From Pseudomonadota bacterium (GTDB lineage Bacteria > Desulfobacterota > Syntrophia > Syntrophales > UBA5619): a stretch of 13,401 nucleotides of DNA. The notes beneath the pieces were generated by a model, which was given only the letters and a program-made list of their open reading frames with translations, did not search any database and was not told the DNA's origin. Each line of letters begins with the position of its first letter. The stretch's first letter is position 1. A program made the position numbers and the translations under genes. The stretch covers positions 1-13,401 of the forward strand of contig JAHJXP010000261.1 in the NCBI GenBank assembly GCA_018827585.1, read 5' to 3'. Below are positions 1 to 6,827 of this stretch, in pieces.

Positions 1-546
1 GATCCCTTTTGTCAGGGCAATCCTGACGGCGTTGAGGATGTTTGGCATGACATGGGTGGGGGTAACCACGTTGATATTGTGACAACCGATCTTCTGGAGG
101 TCGAGCATCATCTCCGCCAGGGATTCATCGCCGATTTCCTCGCCCCGTCCCTCATGGGCGATGGGCCAGTTTTGGCAGAAGATGCAGCGGAGGTTGCAGT
201 TGGAGAAAAATATGGTGCCGGAGCCGTGTATTCCCGAGATAGGTTCTTCTTCGCCAAAATGGGGGTGATGGCTGAAAATAACGGGACGGAGAGGCGCCCG
301 GCAGAACCCCTTCTGGCCCTTTCGGCGATTCACCCCGCAGCGCCTCGGACAGAGCTGGCAATTCTCGAAGATCCCGTAGGCCTGCTCGATCTTCCGGGCG
401 AGTTTCCCCTCCTTCTCAAGTTTGGCATAGGCGGGCTGCCACGTTTCCTCCCGCCTTTGCCGGCCGTGAAGGTCCCTGGGCAGGAGGAGCGCCGGCCCTC
501 CCAAAAGGAGACAGCCCTTCATAAAGTCCCGACGCGTGAACCCCAT
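1..546 (-). CDS. Radical SAM protein, PflX/COG1313-like, Tat-like N-terminus (partial, 3' end outside window)
   Basis: The frame is open from ATG at 546 to the window edge, giving 182 codons with no stop, so the C-terminus is missing. A CxxCxxxCG segment (NCQLCPRRCG) near residues 64-72 precedes the radical SAM cluster motif CNLRCIFC (CX3CX2C), which would bind a 4Fe-4S cluster and SAM. The flanking text (GSGTIFFSNC, FCQNW, GCHNINVVTPTH) is typical of COG1313, uncharacterised relatives of pyruvate formate-lyase activating enzyme. The N-terminus reads MGFTRRDFMKG followed by a Leu/Gly-rich stretch, which resembles a twin-arginine signal. A purine-rich AGAGGGG precedes the ATG. The first 28 bp overlap the end of the upstream transporter gene on the same strand, so the two are probably co-transcribed. 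The family call is firm; the substrate and any real export are unknown. Confidence 0.85.
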   Translation of the reverse strand, partial: MGFTRRDFMKGCLLLGGPALLLPRDLHGRQRREETWQPAYAKLEKEGKLARKIEQAYGIFENCQLCPRRCGVNRRKGQKGFCRAPLRPVIFSHHPHFGEEEPISGIHGSGTIFFSNCNLRCIFCQNWPIAHEGRGEEIGDESLAEMMLDLQKIGCHNINVVTPTHVMPNILNAVRIALTKGI

Positions 547-1496
547 ATTGACCCACCCCTCTTTTCTTCCTCCAGCAGACAGCCCGGAAGGCAGCTCTCG
601 TCGCACCGCCCGCCGCAGGGTTCGATGTGAATGGTTACGCTGGCCTTGGAGAAGTGTCGTTTGATGCTTTCGGACAGTTCGTCCGTGATGCGGTGCGAGA
701 CCTTCACGGACATCTCCGGATCCACCTTGATGTGAAATTCGATAAAGCGGAAATTCCCGGCCTTGCGCGTTCGCAGCTTGTGGAAGCCGTGAATGACGGG
801 CCGATAGGCCCTGATAAGATCGAGGATCCAGGTTTCTTCTTCGGGAGGGAGGCGCACGTCCATCAGGTCGCGGGCCGACTGAATCGTCAGCCTGTAAGCG
901 GCATGGATGATGAGGACGGAAACGCCCAAGGCCGCCGCCGGATCGAGCCAGTCCAGATTCGGACCGGGAAAGAAGCGGTTGCCGATCCAGATCAGGGAGA
1001 GACTGGCCATGACGCCGACGGAGGTATAGACGTCGGTCCGGAGATGCCAGCCGTCCGCCTGGAGGGCGATGGAATCCGTTTCTCGTCCCACTTTGAAGAG
1101 CATCCCGGAGACGGCATAATTGACCGCGGCCGAGATGAACATGATGACTACGCCCCAGCCGACGTATGCGATTGGCTGGGGATGGAGGATCTTTCTGATC
1201 GCCTCGAAGATGATCCAACCGGAGGCGGCAAAGATCAGGAGCGCCTCAACGGTCCCTGAGATGTTTTCTATCTTGCCGTGGCCGAAGGAGTGCCTGGCGT
1301 CGGCGGGCAGGCTGGAGGTCCGGACGGAAAAGACGGCGATGACGGCGGCCAGGAGATCCACTCCGGAGTGGATAGCTTCGGACATGATGGAGACGGAACC
1401 TATCAGCAGACCTACGGCCAGCTTCGATGCCACCAGGGCGGCGTTGGAAATGACCGAAAGTCCCGCCACCCGCATTTTACGGCTTTGCACATCCAT
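519..1496 (-). CDS. Cation diffusion facilitator family transporter, probable Zn2+ efflux
   Basis: The 325-residue product has the length and layout of FieF/YiiP-type CDF proteins: about six membrane segments in residues 10-205 and a cytoplasmic metal-binding domain in 206-292. CDF exporters move divalent metal out of the cytoplasm in exchange for protons. Transport-site residues read H43/D47 in TM2 (HSGVD) and H151/D155 in TM5 (HLRTD). YiiP has Asp at the first position, so this is an H-D/H-D site, usual for Zn-preferring members. The second site D66, H69, H73 (DARHSFGH) matches YiiP D68/H71/H75. C-terminal histidines H239, H255, H268 and H290 are also conserved-looking. The tail carries four cysteines at 294, 298, 302 and 306, each four residues apart. 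The ribosome site at ATG 1496 is weak (AGAG). The 3' end overlaps the radical SAM gene. Confidence 0.93.
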   Translation of the reverse strand: MDVQSRKMRVAGLSVISNAALVASKLAVGLLIGSVSIMSEAIHSGVDLLAAVIAVFSVRTSSLPADARHSFGHGKIENISGTVEALLIFAASGWIIFEAIRKILHPQPIAYVGWGVVIMFISAAVNYAVSGMLFKVGRETDSIALQADGWHLRTDVYTSVGVMASLSLIWIGNRFFPGPNLDWLDPAAALGVSVLIIHAAYRLTIQSARDLMDVRLPPEEETWILDLIRAYRPVIHGFHKLRTRKAGNFRFIEFHIKVDPEMSVKVSHRITDELSESIKRHFSKASVTIHIEPCGGRCDESCLPGCLLEEEKRGGSIWGSRVGTL

Positions 1497-1592
1497 GTTT
1501 CTCTATAGCCCGGCAATCTGCATGATGGTCCCCGGCTGAATCAAAGCCCATTTCGCGGCATGGCCCCTGCCCGCGACAGCCTCCGGGGTTTT
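1497..1592. other. Short intergenic gap between the baeRF-like and CDF genes
   Basis: This 96-bp gap separates two minus-strand genes. It contains scattered runs of C and G (CCCCGG near 1531, CCGGGG near 1583) that could pair weakly, but no clean hairpin with a T-run and no convincing promoter. Read-through from the baeRF-like gene into the transporter gene is possible. Confidence 0.4.
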
Positions 1593-2741
1593 TCAGTAGC
1601 GGAAAACGGCGACGAGGTCGCGCGCATCCGGCATCTCCTCAAGGGGCAGTGTGAAGACCGCGCCTCCGTTGAGGAACGTCTGTATGGCGGCAATCTCCAG
1701 CAGGTCCTCGCTGGTTGTCTCCATCACCGGATGAAGATCTACGAGGCCCTTTTCCAGGTTATAGACCCCCCACCGCTGCCGGCCCGCGGCAACGAAGAGC
1801 TGGCCGACCCTGCCGTGGAAAGCGGCGGGGACGATTTCTCTGATGTCGTCGGAAGTCAGGCCGGTTCCCGAAGACTGCCGGTACTGGGCGATGGCCTCGC
1901 GCTCGGCCTTCTGAAAGTAGGGACCGACGATCTCCATGGCCATCCCGTGGAGGACCTCGGCGCTGATCCCCTTCGGATTTCCTCCAATTCCTCCGTCGAG
2001 GAGCCGGGGATAGGCGTTTGCCTCGCGGTAGATGGGAAAGAGATATTCCACCCCGGCGAGGACGAGAGGCGCCCGTTCGTCCTTGAGGAGGTCGTGGAGA
2101 CCGCGGTCGATCAGGCGGAAGTACTTCAGGAGGTTTTCCTTCGTGTCGTCGATATCAGCGCCGTGTCCGGAGACCATGGCGGTGCGGTCGCCTCCCCCTC
2201 CGGAGCCGGAGCGGAAACGGACCTGTTTCTCGAGCGTGTCATACTGGAGCGCTTCGGCAAGGTTTTTGGGAACCGATTCCAGTTTGATTTCCTGGACATG
2301 ATGCGCCGTCCCCTCCAGAAGCCGGACCTCCTTCTGGCTGAGGGCGAGGATATAGAACCTCCTGTCTCCGCTCAGCAGAGGCAGGAGGGGCTTGATATGA
2401 AAACGGTCGGTAACCGCGATGAGTTCGTCAAATCCCTCGGGAAGGCAGAAACAGCGGAACAGGCCCGCCGAGCGGAAGAGCGCCAGTCCGTCGCTCTGGC
2501 GTCGCCAGAACAGGACGTTGCCGATAAGCGCCTGGGCGGGTTCCAGAAACTCCTTTACCTCCTGAGAACGCATACCGCCGGCGAGCAGCCTTTCCTCCGC
2601 CCGGCGCAGAAGATTCCTGAACCGGATCTGATTCTGCTGGCCCTCGACGCCGGAGCGGAAGGTAGGCATGAAAATAGAGACACACAACCCCTGCTGTTTT
2701 CCCAGTAACACCTTTAATTCATCCTGCGATACTGTGTTCAT
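1593..2741 (-). CDS. baeRF-like protein (bacterial archaeo-eukaryotic release factor family)
   Basis: The 382-residue soluble protein has no signal peptide or membrane segment. It resembles bacterial paralogues of archaeal/eukaryotic peptide-release factor eRF1 (baeRF families). Recognisable pieces are an N-terminal part with SIFMPTFRSG and a helix ending QALIG; a middle part with FYILALSQKEVRLLEG; a glycine-rich loop (residues 178-194, GSGGGG then SGHG) followed by DDTKENLLKYF; and a third part with PLVLAGVEYLFPIYREANAY at about 225-244. In eRF1 the equivalent middle-domain loop carries GGQ; no GGQ is present here, though the Gly-rich loop may be its remnant. The start at ATG 2741 is well supported by GGAGAAGGGAG just upstream. 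It heads the minus-strand group with the CDF and radical SAM genes, but no functional link is evident. Its role is unknown; ribosome-associated stress or release activity has been suggested for the family. Confidence 0.7.
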   Translation of the reverse strand: MNTVSQDELKVLLGKQQGLCVSIFMPTFRSGVEGQQNQIRFRNLLRRAEERLLAGGMRSQEVKEFLEPAQALIGNVLFWRRQSDGLALFRSAGLFRCFCLPEGFDELIAVTDRFHIKPLLPLLSGDRRFYILALSQKEVRLLEGTAHHVQEIKLESVPKNLAEALQYDTLEKQVRFRSGSGGGGDRTAMVSGHGADIDDTKENLLKYFRLIDRGLHDLLKDERAPLVLAGVEYLFPIYREANAYPRLLDGGIGGNPKGISAEVLHGMAMEIVGPYFQKAEREAIAQYRQSSGTGLTSDDIREIVPAAFHGRVGQLFVAAGRQRWGVYNLEKGLVDLHPVMETTSEDLLEIAAIQTFLNGGAVFTLPLEEMPDARDLVAVFRY

Positions 2742-2875
2742 TGGGTCATCTCCCTTCTCCTTTTGTTAAACCCTCTTTGCGAGGGCAAGTGGAAGATTGT
2801 ACGGACGATGACTAAGCGGGTCGAACCATCCCCTGACTGCTCAGGGCCGGTCAGAAAAGAGTGTGGCGCCATACG

Positions 2876-2904
2876 GTTAAAAGATATAGAATCTCTCTTG
2901 ACAA
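2876..2904 (-). promoter_or_regulatory. Candidate sigma-70 promoter for the baeRF-like gene
   Basis: On the minus strand TTGTCA (2899-2904) lies 17 bp before TTTAAC (2876-2881). The -35 box matches the consensus at 5 of 6 bases and the -10 box at 4 of 6. It would start transcription roughly 130 bp upstream of ATG 2741. The same bases read TTGACA on the plus strand at 2898-2903, but no acceptable -10 box follows there. Confidence 0.3.
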
Positions 2905-2945
2905 AGCAAATAATTTCTTGCGGGCGACAGGGACTAATGGTACGT

Positions 2946-3042
2946 GCGGCGTACTTTGGCGTACGCCGCAATAAGCCTGCCCCTGCGAAAGCAGGGGAGG
3001 GATGAAGCTTTAACGAACATCCGGACTTTTTACGAAGTCGTC
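2946..3042 (+). repeat. Half copy of the palindromic intergenic element (copy E)
   Basis: This copy has the central hairpin (GGCGTAC 2948-2954 with GTACGCC 2961-2967) and the right arm ending in GGACTTTTTACGAAGTCGTC at 3042. It lacks the left arm and the outer arm found in the other copies. It shares GATGAAGCTTTAACGAA with copy B rather than the GGTGAAGCGCAACGCAG version of copies A, C and D. It also holds an inserted perfect hairpin, CCCCTGC-GAAA-GCAGGGG, at 2980-2997. It sits 20 bp upstream of the KamA-family gene, in the divergent 320-bp gap 2742-3061. The rest of that gap (2742-2945) holds no gene that I can support. Confidence 0.85.
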
Positions 3043-3061
3043 AAATCCTGGAGAAATATCT

Positions 3062-4105
3062 GTGATGGAAATATCTGTGACAGACTGGCATGACTGGAGA
3101 TGGCAGTTTAGAAATCGCGTCCGTTCCCTGGGGCATCTGGCCCGGGAGCTCAAACGACCCATTTCCTGGCTTGCGCCGTTGAAACCCGTGATCAGGCGCT
3201 ACCCCCTGGCGATCACCCCTTATTACCTGTCGCTCCTGAATGCGTCCGATGAAAGCGATCCCCTCCGCCGGCAGTGTTTTCCGGATCCTCGGGAACTCAG
3301 TTTTTCCCTGGGAGGGGTTCCGGATCCCCTCGACGAAGAGAGGACGATGCCGGTTCCGGGACTGATTCACCGCTATTCCGACCGCTGTCTTGCGATCGTC
3401 ACCGGCGACTGCGCCGTTTATTGCCGGCACTGCAACCGCAAGAGAATGTGGCGGGAAAAGGGACTCCGGGGGGGGCGGGAGCGGTTGCAGGCGATGGTGG
3501 AATATGTGGCCCGGACCCCTTCCGTCCGGGAGGTGATCGTCTCGGGGGGGGATCCTCTCGTGATCTCCGAGGGCCAGTTAGACTGGTTCTTGGGGGCCCT
3601 CCGGGCGATACCCCACGTGGAGGTCCTCCGGATCGGCAGCCGGGCGCCGGTTACCCTGCCCATGCGGATCACCCCGGAGCTCTGCGCGATGCTCAAGCGT
3701 CATCGGCCGCTGTGGTTCAACACGCAGTTCAACCACGGGCGAGAGATCACCGCCGAATCCGCCAGGGCGTGCGAGATGCTGCTCATGTCCGGGATACCCG
3801 TTTCCAATCAGTCGGTTCTGCTCAGGGGGATCAACGACGATTACGAGACGATGCGGGATCTGCTCTGCGGCCTGGAGAGGATTTCGGTCCGTCCCTATTA
3901 CCTGTTTCAGTGCGATCCGGTTTTCGGGACGGACCATTTCCGCGCGGAGATCGGAAACGGTGTGGAGATCATGGAGAAGCTCCGGCGCGCTATTTCCGGG
4001 CTCTGCTTGCCGCGCTACGTACTGGATTGCCCCGGGGGCGGGGGAAAGATCCCCCTCCAGCCTTGTGCGTTCCTGCCGGGCATGAACGGATCACAATTTT
4101 TTTGA
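3062..4105 (+). CDS. epmB: KamA-family radical SAM aminomutase, EpmB-like (EF-P lysine 2,3-aminomutase)
   Basis: The 347-residue product belongs to the lysine 2,3-aminomutase (LAM) superfamily, which uses a 4Fe-4S cluster, SAM and PLP to move an amino group from C2 to C3. The cluster motif is C117-AVY-C121-RH-C124, SGGDP is at 161-165, and the PLP lysine is K329 in DCPGGGGK. D285 (in YLFQCD) and D322 (in LDCPGGGGK) line up by spacing with LAM D293 and D330, which recognise the substrate lysine. The LAM zinc cysteine C268 (in GVNDC) is D260 here, and the C-terminal zinc tail is absent, giving an EpmB-like length. It lies upstream of efp and epmA, so its probable job is making beta-lysine for EF-P. 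GTG 3062 sits 8 nt after GGAG (3050-3053); ATG 3065 is the alternative. The EpmB role comes from context; free-lysine LAM activity remains possible. Confidence 0.85.
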   Translation: MMEISVTDWHDWRWQFRNRVRSLGHLARELKRPISWLAPLKPVIRRYPLAITPYYLSLLNASDESDPLRRQCFPDPRELSFSLGGVPDPLDEERTMPVPGLIHRYSDRCLAIVTGDCAVYCRHCNRKRMWREKGLRGGRERLQAMVEYVARTPSVREVIVSGGDPLVISEGQLDWFLGALRAIPHVEVLRIGSRAPVTLPMRITPELCAMLKRHRPLWFNTQFNHGREITAESARACEMLLMSGIPVSNQSVLLRGINDDYETMRDLLCGLERISVRPYYLFQCDPVFGTDHFRAEIGNGVEIMEKLRRAISGLCLPRYVLDCPGGGGKIPLQPCAFLPGMNGSQFF

Positions 4106-4134
4106 CAAGGATTACGGGATGGATTAAAAATACT

Positions 4135-4294
4135 GACCTCGTAAAGAAGTCTTAAAGTGTCGAAAATGGGACGGCTTCGTAAAAAGGCCGCAGGCAAGGC
4201 GCGCGAACCCTGAGGAATGAGGCGTACTTTGGCGTACGCTGCAATGACGAAGGGTGAAGCGCAACGCAGCATCCGGACTTTTTACGAAGCCGTC
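4135..4294 (+). repeat. Palindromic MITE-like element, copy A, with flanking direct repeats
   Basis: The 125-bp core (4170-4294) opens with GACGGCTTCGTAAAAAG and ends with its inverted match; the 21-bp arms differ at one base. The centre has a GCGTAC-TTTGGC-GTACGC hairpin. An outer arm (4135 on, GACCTCGTAAAGAAGTC) repeats the terminal motif 35 bp outside the core. The whole is flanked by AAAAATACT (4126-4134) and AAAAATACC (4295-4303), matching at 8 of 9 bases, which looks like a target-site duplication. It lies between the EpmB-like gene and efp. It carries no gene of its own and no strong promoter is visible in it. Confidence 0.9.
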
Positions 4295-4399
4295 AAAAAT
4301 ACCGCATCATGCGGCGTCAGACTCCTTCCCTCCGCAGGGAAGGGGAAACGGCAAAGCGGCCGACCTGCCGCGGCCAGTTGAAAAGGAGAAGCGAATCCC

Positions 4400-4963
4400 A
4401 TGTATACTGCCAGTGATTTGAGAAAAGGATTGCGGATCAAGATCGAAAACGATCCCTATATCATCACGGAATTCAATTTCGTCAAGCCGGGCAAGGGCCA
4501 GGCCCTTTACCGCTGCAAACTCAGGAACATGATCAACGGGAACCAGTTTGAGCGGACGTTTCGCTCCGTGGATGTCTTTGCACCGGCCGATCTCCAGGAG
4601 AAGAAGATGCAGTACCTCTACAAGGAAGAGGGGAAGTACTGCTTCATGGACAACCAGAGTTACGAGCAGGTCTTCCTGACAGAGGACCAGGTCGGCGAGG
4701 CGAAGAATTTTCTCCTCGACAACATCGAGGCGGAGATCCTCCTGTTCGAGGATAAGCCGCTGGGGATCAGCCTGCCCAATTTCATCGAGGTGACGGTGAC
4801 CAAGGCCGATCCCTGGGCCAAAGGGGATTCCGTGTCGGGGAACACAAAACCGGTTACCGTTGAGACAGGCTATCAGCTCCAGGTTCCCCCATTCATCGAG
4901 GAGGGGGAGCGGATCAGGATCGATACGCGCAGCGGCGAGTACCTGACACGGGTCAAGGGATAG
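4400..4963 (+). CDS. efp: Elongation factor P
   Basis: The 187-residue product has normal EF-P length and all three beta-barrel domains. EF-P binds between the ribosomal P and E sites and relieves stalling at polyproline motifs. The domain I loop reads VKPGKGQ, placing the modifiable lysine at K32 (E. coli K34), the type that is beta-lysylated by EpmA/EpmB rather than rhamnosylated (Arg). The C-terminal EF-P signature is present (DTRSGEYLTRV). The ATG is preceded by AAGGAG about 11 nt upstream. Only 7 bp separate its stop from epmA, so the two are probably one transcript. The EpmB-like gene lies upstream across repeat copy A. No hydroxylase gene epmC is seen nearby. Confidence 0.98.
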   Translation: MYTASDLRKGLRIKIENDPYIITEFNFVKPGKGQALYRCKLRNMINGNQFERTFRSVDVFAPADLQEKKMQYLYKEEGKYCFMDNQSYEQVFLTEDQVGEAKNFLLDNIEAEILLFEDKPLGISLPNFIEVTVTKADPWAKGDSVSGNTKPVTVETGYQLQVPPFIEEGERIRIDTRSGEYLTRVKG

Positions 4964-4970
4964 ACGGCGG

Positions 4971-5894
4971 ATGGACGAAAGCTGGCGATTGATCGCCAAG
5001 GAAGATGCCCTGAAGCTCAGGGCCCGGATGATCCAGGCAATTCGCCGGTTCTTCCTGGAGAGGGATTTCCTCGAAATAGAAACGCCCTGCCGGATCCCGG
5101 CGCCGGCGCCTGAATCCCACATTGAGGCCGTGGCCTCGGGCGAATGGTTTTTGCACACCTCTCCGGAGCTGTGCATGAAGAGGCTCCTGGCGGCCGGTTA
5201 TCCGAAGATCTTCCAAATCTGCAGATGTTTCCGCGGCGGGGAGAGAGGCGACCGCCACCTTCCGGAATTCACCCTGCTCGAATGGTATCGCCGCGGGGCG
5301 GATTACCTGGCCCTGATGGACGACTGCGAGGCCCTGATCGGCGCCGTAGCCGAAGAACTCGGCTTTGCCGGGGAGATTCCCCGCCAGGGGAGGTTGATCC
5401 GCCTTCTTCCCCCGTGGGAGAGACTCACCGTCCGGGAGGCCTTTGCCCGGTATGCCCCGCTCACCGTCTCCGAGGCCCTGGGAAGCGATCGTTTCGAAGA
5501 GATCATGGCCTGCGCAATCGAACCCTGTCTGGGCGTGGAGCGGCCTGTTTTCCTGTATGAGTATCCGGTTGCGCTGGGCGCCCTGGCGCGGGTCAAGGCC
5601 GGAGATCCGGAGGTTGTGGAGCGTTTCGAACTGTACATTGGGGGGATGGAGATGGCCAACGCCTTCTCCGAACTCAACGATGCCGGAGAGCAGCGCCGGC
5701 GTTTCGAGGAGGCCGTACGAAGCCGTCGTCTGCAGGGCGGCGCCGTCTATCCCATGCCGGAGCCCTTTCTTGACGCCCTCCCGCAGATGCACCCCTCCGC
5801 CGGCATCGCCCTTGGCGTAGACCGGCTCGCGATGATCCTGGCCGGCAAGGACAAGATCGATGATGTGGTGGCGTTCACGCCTGAATTTCTTTGA
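4971..5894 (+). CDS. epmA: EF-P--(R)-beta-lysine ligase
   Basis: The 307-residue product is the class II lysyl-tRNA synthetase catalytic core without the anticodon-binding domain, which is the EpmA/PoxA/GenX architecture. EpmA activates beta-lysine with ATP and attaches it to the EF-P loop lysine. Motif 1 lies around FLEIETPCR (33-41), motif 2 from RCFRGGERGD to LPEFTLLEW (85-105), and motif 3 is AGIALGVDRLAMI (277-289). The alanine A280 in IALG lies where LysRS normally has glycine, a feature linked with EpmA specificity. GGMEMANAFSELND (224-237) is also characteristic. The start at ATG 4971 follows the efp stop by 7 bp with only a weak ribosome site (GGCGG), which suggests translational coupling. 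Confidence 0.96.
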   Translation: MDESWRLIAKEDALKLRARMIQAIRRFFLERDFLEIETPCRIPAPAPESHIEAVASGEWFLHTSPELCMKRLLAAGYPKIFQICRCFRGGERGDRHLPEFTLLEWYRRGADYLALMDDCEALIGAVAEELGFAGEIPRQGRLIRLLPPWERLTVREAFARYAPLTVSEALGSDRFEEIMACAIEPCLGVERPVFLYEYPVALGALARVKAGDPEVVERFELYIGGMEMANAFSELNDAGEQRRRFEEAVRSRRLQGGAVYPMPEPFLDALPQMHPSAGIALGVDRLAMILAGKDKIDDVVAFTPEFL

Positions 5895-5944
5895 TCTTTT
5901 TCTGCTTCCGCCGCACCGATCGGAGGCATGGGGTTCATCGGTTC

Positions 5945-5973
5945 TTGACAAGCCCCGCCTTTTTCGTTAGATG
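5945..5973 (+). promoter_or_regulatory. Candidate sigma-70 promoter upstream of tolQ
   Basis: A perfect TTGACA at 5945-5950 is followed after 16 or 17 bp by TTAGAT or TAGATG (5967-5973). The -35 box is ideal; the -10 box is weak in either register. It lies in the 174-bp gap between epmA and tolQ, about 95 bp before the GTG start of tolQ, and would give the tol cluster its own promoter. Confidence 0.4.
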
Positions 5974-5999
5974 TACTTTGATTATTACACGGGCTTTAC

Positions 6000-6020
6000 C
6001 GCCCGCCGTGTTCGCGGGCG
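6000..6020 (+). promoter_or_regulatory. Hairpin in the presumed tolQ leader
   Basis: CGCCCGC (6000-6006) and GCGGGCG (6014-6020) pair as a 7-bp GC stem with a 7-nt loop. It lies about 50 nt before the tolQ start and is followed by GAAAAG, not a T-run, so it is not a standard terminator. It may be a structural element in the 5' leader. Confidence 0.35.
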
Positions 6021-6068
6021 AAAAGTTCCCCTGTTGTTTTAAAAAAAGCTCTCGCAAAGGAGATCAAC

Positions 6069-6821
6069 GTGAAAGAAGTCTCGTCCGTCGCCGCGATGAA
6101 TCTGGGGGGTAATTTCCATGGCAGCCTTTTCGACATGGTCATCAATGCAGGATTTGTTGTCCAGCTTGTTCTGTTAATCCTGCTTTTGTTTTCTGTCGTC
6201 TCCTGGGCCATCATCCTGATGAAATACTTCAGTATACGGAAAATCATCCGTGAGAACGGACTTTTCCTGAATACCTATATGAGGAGCACGAAACTGTCGG
6301 AGATTTTTCCCGAGACGAAGAAATACCGGAATTCGACACTGGCGGAGGTCTTTCGGGCCGGATATACGGAGCTGGCGAAGATCACCAAGGCCCTGCGGGG
6401 GAATCCCGGCGGGAAAGAGGCAGCCGAAACGGGCGGGCAGGTGCTTGAAATCGCCGGCATCGACAATGTGGAGAGGGCGATGAACAGGGCCTGCGGGTCC
6501 GAGACGACCAAGCTGGAGACGGCCCTCGGTTTTCTGGCGACCACGGGGAGCGCGAGCCCCTTCATCGGCCTGTTCGGGACCGTCTGGGGGATCATGGAGA
6601 CATTCAAGGGGATCGGCGCCAGGGGTTCGGCGACGCTGGCGGTAGTGGCGCCGGGCATTTCGGAGGCGCTCATCGCTACGGCAGCGGGTCTTGCGGCTGC
6701 CATCCCGGCCGTCATCTTCTACAACTACTATCTGAGCCGGATCAAGAATATGACCAGCGAGATGGATAATTTCGCCTCGGAACTGCTGAATATTGTGGAA
6801 CGTTATTATGTCAAAAGGTGA
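6069..6821 (+). CDS. tolQ: TolQ, proton-channel subunit of the Tol-Pal system
   Basis: The 250-residue inner-membrane protein belongs to the MotA/TolQ/ExbB family. TolQ forms a pentamer around TolR and uses proton flux to energise TolA during outer-membrane constriction. Membrane segments are at about 27-51, 152-177 and 196-219, with the large cytoplasmic loop between the first two. The TM2 segment reads SPFIGLFGTVWGIM and TM3 reads GISEALIATAAGL; T171 and T204 align by spacing with E. coli T145 and T178, which line the proton path. The start is GTG 6069, supported by AAGGAG (6057-6062) six bases upstream. Its TGA stop is followed after 6 bp by tolR, and the tolR ribosome site overlaps this stop. 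Confidence 0.96.
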   Translation: MKEVSSVAAMNLGGNFHGSLFDMVINAGFVVQLVLLILLLFSVVSWAIILMKYFSIRKIIRENGLFLNTYMRSTKLSEIFPETKKYRNSTLAEVFRAGYTELAKITKALRGNPGGKEAAETGGQVLEIAGIDNVERAMNRACGSETTKLETALGFLATTGSASPFIGLFGTVWGIMETFKGIGARGSATLAVVAPGISEALIATAAGLAAAIPAVIFYNYYLSRIKNMTSEMDNFASELLNIVERYYVKR

Positions 6822-6827
6822 GCGTCC

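Noticed and set aside
1560..2708. 382-codon open frame on the plus strand opposite the baeRF-like gene
   Set aside because: It is antisense to a well-supported gene, has no recognisable domain, and its low-complexity composition reflects the opposite strand's codon pattern in GC-rich DNA.
2898..2926. Plus-strand TTGACA as a promoter for the EpmB-like gene
   Set aside because: The bases 17 bp downstream are CGGGCG, and no acceptable -10 box is in range.
4307..5951. Long minus-strand frames opposite efp and epmA
   Set aside because: They are shadows of two certain genes; none has a recognisable product.
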